Below are positions 5,501 through 10,690 of a stretch of DNA of 10,904 nucleotides, piece after piece (within the stretch, counting starts at the first letter, position 1; each line of letters begins with the position of its first letter). Position numbers and translations under genes: made by a program. This DNA is from JBFJVZ01 sp041623895. GTDB taxonomy: Bacteria > Planctomycetota > Planctomycetia > Pirellulales > Pirellulaceae. The notes beneath the pieces were generated by a model. It did not search any database, had not been told where the DNA came from, and saw only the letters and a program-made list of their open reading frames with translations. Where the stretch lies: positions 1-10,904 of the forward strand of contig JBFJVZ010000275.1 in the NCBI GenBank assembly GCA_041623895.1, read 5' to 3'.

Positions 5501-8177
5501 TACCCAGCGGCAATTGATCCAAAACCGTCACGCCGGACGCCGCATTGGGACCGGAGTTGGTAACGGTGATGGTGAACGTGACTTGCTGGCCGACACTGGG
5601 ATCGGCGTCACTGACGATCTTGGTTAGTGAAAGATCAGCACTGGCCGGTAATATCGTGACCGAGTCCTGGTCGTCTTCAGCAGGTGCGTCATTGCCCGGC
5701 GTACTGTCGACGTCAAACTGATCGACCGATTCAACTCGAGCCGTGTTGGTGATCGATGACGTGGTATCCACACGGGCACGGATATCCAACGACGCACTTC
5801 CGCCGCTGGCTAAGCTACCAACGCTCCACAGACCGGTTCCGGAGTTGTAACTGCCAACCGACGGCGAGGCAGAAACAAACGTAAATCCGGCCGGGACGCT
5901 GTCACTGACAACGATGCTGGTTGCTGAATTGGGACCGGCGTTGGCAAGGTTGACAGTGAATGTGACCGTGTCGCCAACATTCGGATTGGCGTTGTCGACT
6001 TGTTTGGTTAACGACAAATCCGCGCTGCTGGGAGTGATCGTGACGGAATCTTGATCGTCTTCGGCCGCTGCATTGTTGCCCGGCGAACTATCCACGTCGC
6101 TTTGATCGGAACCACTCACCTGCGCCGTGTTTGTTTTCGGTCCGATCGTATCGACACGGGCTGTAATGTTCAGCGATGGCGTCGCGCTGACGGCAATATC
6201 GCCGATCGTCCAAACGCCGCTGCCCGGATCGTAGCTGCCTTGGCTGGGGGCTTGCGAAATGAAAGACATCCCTGTCGGAATCGGGTCCGTGACCGTCACG
6301 CCCGTTGCCGGATTCGGCCCCGCATTGCTGACGGCGATCGTAAAGATAACGTTGTCGCCAACATTGGGAGCCGACACGTCGACACTTTTGTTCAACGACA
6401 AGTCAGCCACGGCTGCCGAAAGTGTTACCGAAGCCTCGTCGTTGCTGCCGTTGATATCGGTTTGATCCGCTCCCGACAAGCTTGCCGTATTGGTCAGTGA
6501 TCCATTGGCGTTGACCGTAGCGACAATCGACAAAGAGGCGGTGGCACCGTTGCCCAATGTGCCCACCGTCCAGGTGCCGGTTGCATTGCTGTAACTTCCC
6601 TGGCTGGCGCTGGCGGAAGAAAACGTTAATCCGGTCGGTAAAATGTCGCGAATCAACACGCCGGTGGCGGTGCTGGGGCCTGCGTTGAAAGCGCTGATCG
6701 TAAACGTAACATTGTCGCCAATGTCGGGAGATGAATTACTGACTTGTTTGGAAATCCCGATATCAATCGATTCGGGAGTCAACATTACGGTTGCTTGATT
6801 ATTGGCCGTGTTGCCGTCCGTTTGATCGACGTCGGTGATCGTAGCGGTATTGATGACCTGTCCGGTCGTTTCCACGCGGCCGACAATCGAAAGTGTCGCA
6901 GAGGATCCACTGGCCAGATCACCCAAGGTCCAAATGCCGGTGGCGTTGTTGTATCCGCCTTGCGAAGCCGAGCTGCTGACAAAACTGATACCGCCGGGAA
7001 GTTGGTCGGTAACTTCAATCCCGGTCGCGTTGTCAGGACCGCCGTTGGTGACGGTGATCGTGAAGGTGACGTTTTGATTCGTCGTTGGTGTGTTGTCGTT
7101 GACAGTTTTGGTCAGCGCCAAATCAGAAGATTCAAAGTTATCAAAGTCTTGCGTAAAAATGGTTGAGCCCAGCGTACCAACCAGTTCCGCAACGCCGTTG
7201 ATGTTGTTGACCCCAGTGATTTCTAATTCAATCGCGCGGATCTGCGCGAAGTTGACGCCGCCGCCGGAGGTCGCTGTGAAGGCGGTGCTGAAGTCAATGA
7301 ACTCGGGCGTTCCCGCACTGCCACCGGTATTGGGAATCGGAATCGTCGCCGTGCTGAAGCGGTTTGCGGTGCCGGCATTGGCGTCGTCGCTGTACAGCCG
7401 GATCACCGCCGTGCCGCCGTTCTGGTCACTTCCAATGCGAAGATTCAATCCGTTGGCCGAGGCCGCGCCGCTGGTGACGTTCAGATTCAATCCTGTAGCC
7501 GTGTCGTTGATGCTGGTTGCGTCCCCGTCGAATCCATCCCAGCTGATCCGCCGCACACCATTTCCGTTGCTGAGCGCATCGAAAGACAGCACGTTCGGGG
7601 AAAGACTATTGACGCCCAGTCGAATCTCGCCGGTCGCACTCGTCAGATTGACGAACAGATCACGCTCGCCGCCGATTGCTTCGCTCCGCGACTCGCTGGA
7701 TGTACCGGGCACGCCATCATTGCTCGTATCGCTGACCGTTTGCGACGCACCGTCAAAAGTATCAATCGCCGTGACTAACTGGCCTTGGGCATCAGCGCTG
7801 CTGATCGTGATCGGCGGCGAGACGGCTTCCTGAAGCGATCGCCCCGATGCGTTTTGCGCGGGCTGTTGCACAAAGTACGTGCCGGCGGTCAATCGCTGAA
7901 AGCTGTACAGGCCGTTCGCATCGGTCATCGTCGTCCGTACCGGCGTGTCACCGCTGGTGGGTTCAAAGACGCCGTCTCCATCGTCGCGGTACAAATCCAG
8001 GGCGGCATCCCCGACTTCCTCCCCCGCGTTAAATCCGTTGCCCGTGAAGTCATCAAATACCAATCCAGCGATCGAGCCCAGATCGACGGCGGCCGCCAAC
8101 ACGCGGCGGGCTTCGAGAGTTTCCAATCGTGGTCGAAAACGAGTGGACCTGGAACGTCGCTTGCTTCGTCGTTTCAT
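2535..8177 (-). CDS. Giant surface protein: LEPR-XLL-like N-terminus, SdrD-B-like domain, twelve DUF11 repeats
   Basis: An 1880-residue extracellular, adhesin-like protein. Residues 1-17 are strongly basic. Residues 13-29 (RFRPRLETLEARRVLAA) match the LEPR-XLL-type N-terminal element of planctomycete surface proteins. Residues 34 to about 107 resemble an SdrD B-like/CnaB-type domain (GLVFDDFTGNG, then TDANGLYSF and AGTYFVQQP). Residues about 136-350 form a Gly/Ser/Asn-rich, probably beta-sandwich region with AIGGERDLFV and FIDFSTAF, which I cannot name. Twelve DUF11 domains follow, starting at residues 352, 472, 592, 720, 848, 976, 1104, 1232, 1360, 1488, 1616 and 1744. The end is a short basic/hydrophobic tail, LTKRLFLSR. 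No cysteine was found by eye. No dockerin, PEP-CTERM or C-terminal transmembrane segment is seen. The ATG lacks a Shine-Dalgarno sequence and sits just after a 7-bp inverted repeat, but it opens directly on the expected N-terminal motif. The BBP7 gene lies 288 bases upstream on the same strand. A likely role is in the cell envelope or matrix, or in adhesion; the exact function is unknown. Confidence 0.93.
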   Translation of the reverse strand: MKRRSKRRSRSTRFRPRLETLEARRVLAAAVDLGSIAGLVFDDFTGNGFNAGEEVGDAALDLYRDDGDGVFEPTSGDTPVRTTMTDANGLYSFQRLTAGTYFVQQPAQNASGRSLQEAVSPPITISSADAQGQLVTAIDTFDGASQTVSDTSNDGVPGTSSESRSEAIGGERDLFVNLTSATGEIRLGVNSLSPNVLSFDALSNGNGVRRISWDGFDGDATSINDTATGLNLNVTSGAASANGLNLRIGSDQNGGTAVIRLYSDDANAGTANRFSTATIPIPNTGGSAGTPEFIDFSTAFTATSGGGVNFAQIRAIELEITGVNNINGVAELVGTLGSTIFTQDFDNFESSDLALTKTVNDNTPTTNQNVTFTITVTNGGPDNATGIEVTDQLPGGISFVSSSASQGGYNNATGIWTLGDLASGSSATLSIVGRVETTGQVINTATITDVDQTDGNTANNQATVMLTPESIDIGISKQVSNSSPDIGDNVTFTISAFNAGPSTATGVLIRDILPTGLTFSSASASQGSYSNATGTWTVGTLGNGATASLSIVATVNANGSLTNTASLSGADQTDINGSNDEASVTLSAAVADLSLNKSVDVSAPNVGDNVIFTIAVSNAGPNPATGVTVTDPIPTGMSFISQAPSQGSYDPGSGVWTIGDIAVSATPSLNITARVDTIGPKTNTAQVSGSDQSDVDSSPGNNAAAEDDQDSVTITPSSADLSLTKQVDNANPNVGDTVTFTVNLANAGPNSATSIVVSDSVPAGFTFVSASPSVGSYNSGTGLWSVGSLASGGSASLDIRARVDTTSSITNTARVESVDQFDVDSTPGNDAPAEDDQDSVTILPASADLSLTKIVSDADPSVGQQVTFTITVTNSGPNAASGVTVLDQLPLGTSFVSATPTQGDYNQTNGVWTVGSIAVGGTAALNLVAVANTTGLAVNTAEITASDQQDPDSTPANNIPTEDDQATAQIAPQQIDLSLTKTVSDSSPNVGTNVTFVITLRNDGPNTASGVMVTESLPLGVTLLSSNPSQGSFNLSNGVWTVGSLATNNQATINLVARVDDPGTGTNTAQVTAADQADVDSTPANNIESEDDQASISFTTPIADLSISKTVSDPAPNVGDTVSFDLSLTNSGPDDATNVSVRDSLPSGVSFISTNLSAGTYNATSGIWDLGGLANGATATLEIIARVDNQGSKTNTAQVITSDQNDPDSTPGNNIESEDDQASVSLNPAIADLSLTKTASVSRPAIGQTVDFTITLSNAGPNDATNIVVADALPVGLSFVGASPSIGSYDAGAGVWNVGSLAASNSAMLQLTARVDTLGEKTNTAEVTSVDQFDNDSSPGNNLASEDDQAAVSITPASADLSLTKTVDDNSPNVGQSINYLLSVQNAGPDDAAGVMVRDTLPAGVTFQSATPSIGSYDPASRVWTIPSLAANGSATLQIRLLVDTPGDKSNSAEIIASSQLDPDSSPDNNVPSEDDQASSLLSPELVDLALTKSLSNSAPNFGDTITYTLSLTNDGPTTATGVEVTDRLPSGVSFQNATQTSGTYNSSTGIWNVGNVSVGSTPTLTVTATVGNTRGETNTAEVTAIDQPDSDSTPGNNVASEDDQASTTFTTPVADLSLVKVVDDAMPNQSQSVNFTLTLANAGPDNATDVVVRDTLPSGLRFVSDSPSVGNYDSTTGQWTITSLPAGNTATLLIEAAVTSATPASNVAEVFSARQFDPDSVPGNSLSNEDDYSEVMVMPQVVDISVSGTVDNAEPLEGDTIQVVFTTLNAGPATATNVSLQTLLPLGLTLISSQPLTGSYDTVSGVWNVGSLAAGGSAQLVLNARVDTRGVKQIPIQVISTNEFDVDSTPNNNIEAEDDQTDVLVRAPRLLTKRLFLSR
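2565..7124 (-). repeat. Tandem DUF11 repeat array, 2 x 360 nt then 10 x 384 nt
   Basis: Repeat starts, taken at the Asp codon of the D-(L/I)-x-(L/I/V) motif, are at 7124, 6764, 6404, 6020, 5636, 5252, 4868, 4484, 4100, 3716, 3332 and 2948 (minus strand, descending). Repeats 1 and 2 are 120 codons. Repeats 3-11 are exactly 128 codons, and repeat 12 is 128 codons plus a 9-residue tail. Shared positions within a repeat are K6, N27-x-G29-P30, A33, D/E40, P43, G45, W65, N92 and a DxDSxPxNNxxxEDD segment near 103-117. That acidic segment accounts for the 8 extra residues and is absent from repeats 1 and 2. The copies are diverged at the protein level, so this is an old array held at constant length. 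Confidence 0.93.
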
Positions 8178-8465
8178 TGCGAACTGCCGTCAAATCAGGG
8201 AGAGTTCGCCGATTGCTGGCAGCGCGTTACCAATCGCGCAGCCCGCAAACTCGGCGCAGTCCTTAATCTGATCGGCAGGAATGGCTGCTCAGATCGAGTA
8301 ATTCTGAGCGACGCAAGGGCTAGCAAACACAAGGCGTGGCGGAATCCGGAAGATCTCCAGCGGTATCGATGCCAAGTGGCGGAAGCCGGAATACTTCCCA
8401 GGCAATGATCCTGGATCACCGAAATCGTGAGACGTCGCAGCTGATTCCGCCGTCAAAGCCACGGT
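8178..8465. other. Intergenic spacer between BBP7 and giant DUF11 gene
   Basis: There are 288 bases between two minus-strand genes. Besides the leader inverted repeat it holds a 13-base palindrome, TGATCCTGGATCA, at 8406-8418. A 74-codon minus-strand reading frame runs through it, but it has an Arg/Ser-rich composition and no recognisable domain, so I do not call it a gene. No convincing promoter or terminator is visible, so it cannot be told whether the two flanking genes are cotranscribed. Confidence 0.5.
8179..8209. promoter_or_regulatory. Inverted repeat in the leader directly before the giant gene's start
   Basis: GCGAACT (8179-8185) and AGTTCGC (8203-8209) are perfect 7-base complements separated by 17 bases. 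One base separates the element from the minus-strand ATG at 8177, so it occupies the place where a ribosome binding site would lie; no AGGAG-type site is visible there. If transcribed, the hairpin could influence translation initiation. It may also be chance; functional confidence is low. Confidence 0.3.
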
Positions 8466-9845
8466 TCAAAACCGCAATTCGCCGCCCACCGTCAAACCGT
8501 GAGCCCAGTAATCGCTTTCCACAAACCGGAACCGGGGCCGCGGAGCACCCGTGAAAGGATCCACTTCCGGAGCAATCAAGTTGGGGTTCACGTCCGTGTC
8601 GATTTGGTTTCCGGCGCGGACGACGTTGGGAAGATACAACGCCGTGTAGCCGACCGTGGCGTGCAATCGCTTTGTGAATCTCAATCCGAGTTTCACGCCA
8701 ACTTCCGGAACCATCACAAACTCGCTGCGCTGCCACTGTCCAATATTGGTACGCTGTGCCAGCAGCCCGCCGTTGAAGCTGTCAGTAACGCCGGCTTCGG
8801 TGATCACGGTGTTGCCCGAGATGCGAACGGTTTGTTTGTTGCCGCCCAGGGCAACACGCAGCAACGATTCCAGCCAGGCTCGTTTGAAATTGGCTCGGTG
8901 CACGGCGCCCAGCTGAAGCCCGTTGAATCGATTGGTGGTTCGAAATTGATCGGAAACCTGAATCGTCCCCGGCGCCGTCGCAACCAGTGACGTCAGGTCT
9001 TCGTGGATCGCCAAGTTGTCTTTCAGCTCGATGAACCGATAACCGACAATCCAGTCGATACGATCACGGCGACCACAATTGCAAGCGTTACCATGAGCGG
9101 GGCACAGCGCTGCACGCGCGTTGATCATGGCAGATTGCAAATTGCTTTCGGTGTCGACACTGATCGCACCGCCCAGCACACCGGGAAAGGAAACCAGCTG
9201 TGCGGTTTCACGGCCTGCCAAGATGTCAAAAAAAGGTCGACCAATAATCGTGGTGCCGTTGCTGCCGCCGCGGAAGCGATCGTCTTGTTCGCCCAAGCGA
9301 AAATATTCACCTTCGATGGCAAACGTTTGCTGCGGTGTGATCCAGTAACCGCCACCTACGCGAAAACCGCTGACAGTGCTGCCGTTTAATTCACCAGCAC
9401 CAAACAGAATAGCAGTGCCCGGCTCGCCCAATATTGCCGCTTGATCTCGCGGAGTGCCCGGCGGACTGGTCGTTACCAGTGCCGGCACGTCCATGCCGTC
9501 GGTTCCCCACAACAAGTACTCGCCCAAAATCCAAAGACGGGACGGATACTCAGGACCGGTTGGAAAAAACCGACTGCCAGTGATCAGCGATGATGTGCTG
9601 AAGATAGCGGGTTGACCTGCCGCAGCGGTTCCGCCCAATAACCATGGTCCGCCAGCGGTGATCACGCCACCGTTTGCAGAACCGTCCAGCGCATAAGGAT
9701 CACCGGCCGAGCCGGGAACCAACACCGGAATGGACGACGCCTGCCATGTCACGGGCGACTGAGGAAGCGCAGGCGAAACCGTCGGGCCCAGAGCGATTAA
9801 ACTCAAGGCAAGCGCACGGACGAGCGTCGTTGAACGAGACAGCAA
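8466..9845 (-). CDS. BBP7-family outer-membrane beta-barrel protein
   Basis: Predicted outer-membrane barrel of the planctomycete BBP7 family (putative beta-barrel porin 7); the transported substrate or partner is unknown. With the TTG start at 9845 it has 459 residues. AGGAG lies at 9856-9852, six bases before this TTG, and translation then opens with a classical Sec signal peptide (LSRSTTLVRALALSLIALG) and a possible cleavage after SPA (residue 26). An in-frame ATG at 9920 would add 25 residues but puts a poorly suited segment before the signal peptide, so I prefer TTG. The family core begins near residue 103 (RLWILGEYLLWGTDG, then VPALVTTSPPGTP), continues with GEPGTAILFG and FRVGGGYWITPQQTFAIEG, then the later motif DWIVGYRFIELKDNLAI, alternating strands, and a terminal Phe (GGELRF), as usual for barrel insertion. 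An internal Cys cluster (C248, C255, C257) precedes DWIVGYRF. The gene precedes the giant DUF11 gene on the same strand. Confidence 0.88.
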   Translation of the reverse strand: MLSRSTTLVRALALSLIALGPTVSPALPQSPVTWQASSIPVLVPGSAGDPYALDGSANGGVITAGGPWLLGGTAAAGQPAIFSTSSLITGSRFFPTGPEYPSRLWILGEYLLWGTDGMDVPALVTTSPPGTPRDQAAILGEPGTAILFGAGELNGSTVSGFRVGGGYWITPQQTFAIEGEYFRLGEQDDRFRGGSNGTTIIGRPFFDILAGRETAQLVSFPGVLGGAISVDTESNLQSAMINARAALCPAHGNACNCGRRDRIDWIVGYRFIELKDNLAIHEDLTSLVATAPGTIQVSDQFRTTNRFNGLQLGAVHRANFKRAWLESLLRVALGGNKQTVRISGNTVITEAGVTDSFNGGLLAQRTNIGQWQRSEFVMVPEVGVKLGLRFTKRLHATVGYTALYLPNVVRAGNQIDTDVNPNLIAPEVDPFTGAPRPRFRFVESDYWAHGLTVGGELRF

Positions 9846-9851
9846 CAGAAT

Positions 9852-9856
9852 CTCCT
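9852..9856 (-). promoter_or_regulatory. Ribosome binding site that decides the BBP7 TTG start
   Basis: On the minus strand AGGAG is followed by a six-base spacer (ATTCTG) and TTG, which opens the signal peptide. Both the spacing and the position before the hydrophobic segment favour this over the upstream ATG at 9920. Confidence 0.7.
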
Positions 9857-10164
9857 GAAAAACTTTCCGAAAACGGACGGTTTTTGCTAAAGTTGCCCGG
9901 AAAGTCCAAAAAACAGGCACCTGGCGTCAAGATGAATGGCAGCGAAACCCGCCAACGAAACTTCGTGCGACCACTCGCCACCGTGAAACTCGCTTGCCCC
10001 AGCGGTGCCGTTTGGCGATCCTAGAGAGAGTTCGCGAAAGAAAACGCCCTTTTTAGCTCCTGCCCAGCCGCTGGCCGGCAAGGACCCCCAAATCTTCGCT
10101 TGCCCTGAGTCTCCCTCCCTTTCGCGGCATCACAGCCACAAGAAAACATCAACACTAGCAAATC

Positions 10165-10168
10165 AGGA
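10165..10168 (+). promoter_or_regulatory. Ribosome binding site of the HMA-like gene
   Basis: AGGA lies seven bases before the ATG at 10176. It selects that ATG over an in-frame ATG at 10005, which would prepend 57 residues of low-information sequence before the membrane segment. Confidence 0.65.
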
Positions 10169-10175
10169 ATACATC

Positions 10176-10586
10176 ATGCGTTCAGTTACTTATGGTGTCG
10201 CCGTGCTCGCGGCAGTGGGAATCATGTTTGCAATTGCAAGGATGCCCAACAAAGAAACTTCGCCGGATCAAACCGGCAGCGAAGCATCGACAGAAATTCA
10301 GCCGGCCAGTTCGGTCCAGCAGGCAGCTGCGCGCGTGATGGAGGAAGCCGGCAGCTTGACGCTGCACGTCCCGGAAATGCATTGCCCCTTTGGTTGCTAT
10401 CCCGCGATTAAGAAGACGCTAGAGTCATCCGAAGCGGTTCAAGAAGTTCAGCTTGCTGAGCAAAAAGTTGAAGGCGCGATCGACAATCCGCAAGTGATCA
10501 TCAACTTTACCAAAGGATTCAACGTGGATGCTGCGATTGCTGCGCTGAAAGCAAAAGGCTTTGATAATTCATCGGTCGTGCAGTAG
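10176..10586 (+). CDS. Membrane-anchored HMA-like (heavy-metal-associated) domain protein with CxxxC motif
   Basis: A 136-residue protein. Residues 5-21 (TYGVAVLAAVGIMFAIA) form an uncleaved-looking N-terminal membrane segment or signal anchor. A polar Glu/Ser/Gln linker (about 24-58) leads to a C-terminal HMA-like ferredoxin-fold domain at about 60-130: a first strand LTLHVPEMHC, a helix after the metal loop (YPAIKKTLE), a second strand (VQEVQLAEQKVEG), then VIINFTKGFNVDAAIAALKAKGF. Classical HMA domains bind copper or zinc through MxCxxC. Here the loop is M68-H-C70-P-F-G-C74, one residue longer between the cysteines, plus a histidine. The fold would lie outside the cytoplasm and might act in periplasmic copper or zinc sensing, delivery or sequestration; metal and partner are not identifiable. 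AGGA seven bases upstream and the immediate membrane segment support the ATG at 10176. No metal transporter is adjacent in this window. Confidence 0.87.
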   Translation: MRSVTYGVAVLAAVGIMFAIARMPNKETSPDQTGSEASTEIQPASSVQQAAARVMEEAGSLTLHVPEMHCPFGCYPAIKKTLESSEAVQEVQLAEQKVEGAIDNPQVIINFTKGFNVDAAIAALKAKGFDNSSVVQ

Positions 10587-10616
10587 TCGGTTGCAAGGAC
10601 ACCGCCCTGTTACCGC

Positions 10617-10690
10617 CGGGAGGGCGACGCTCCCGCGGAGCCGCAAAGCGTTTTCCCACGCTTCGGCTCGGCGGGAGCCTCGCCCTCCCA
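10617..10690. repeat. Long imperfect hairpin, planctomycete-type dispersed palindrome
   Basis: The arms at 10617-10643 and about 10664-10690 are reverse complements except for two mismatched positions (core GGAGGGCGA, GCTCCCGC, GAGCCG). They are extended inward by AAGCG (10646-10650) and CGCTT (10659-10663) around an 8-base loop, TTTTCCCA. From recall, GGGAGGGCGAGGCTCCCGCC-like palindromes recur many times in planctomycete genomes, so this is probably a REP/MITE-like element. It begins 30 bases after the HMA-like stop codon and could serve as a 3' hairpin, but it lacks a T-run. Confidence 0.7.

Larger units (their letters stand above)
9846..10175. other. Divergent intergenic region between BBP7 and HMA-like genes
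   Basis: These 330 bases must contain the 5' signals of both divergent genes. Visible items are the AGGAG for BBP7 (9852-9856, minus) and the AGGA for the HMA-like gene (10165-10168, plus). On the minus strand a TTGACG upstream of BBP7 resembles a -35 box, but no good -10 follows at the right spacing. A pair of complementary 8-mers, CGCGAAAG (10033-10040) and CTTTCGCG (10119-10126), is too far apart to trust. Open frames crossing the region are extensions of the flanking genes, with no domain content. Confidence 0.5.

Noticed and set aside
2565..7124. Regularly spaced repeats that might suggest CRISPR or a satellite
   Set aside because: The period is 384 or 360 nt, in frame and coding for DUF11 domains; there are no short identical repeats with unique spacers.
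7090..7833. 247-codon plus-strand frame opposite the giant gene, and other plus-strand frames in 2493-7833
   Set aside because: They recur because the DUF11 repeats are periodic; they are antisense shadows of the array, not separate proteins.
8195..8419. 74-codon minus-strand frame in the BBP7/DUF11 spacer
   Set aside because: Arg/Ser-rich, no domain or ribosome binding site; more likely leader or spacer sequence.
9846..10020. TTGACG as a -35 box for BBP7
   Set aside because: No acceptable -10 hexamer at 16-18 bases, and planctomycete promoter consensus is uncertain.
10033..10126. CGCGAAAG ... CTTTCGCG complementary pair
   Set aside because: Eight bases separated by 78 bases without extension; expected by chance in GC-rich DNA.
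10005..10175. 57-codon N-terminal extension of the HMA-like protein
   Set aside because: The ATG at 10176 has AGGA at the right distance and starts directly at the membrane segment; the extension is low-information sequence.
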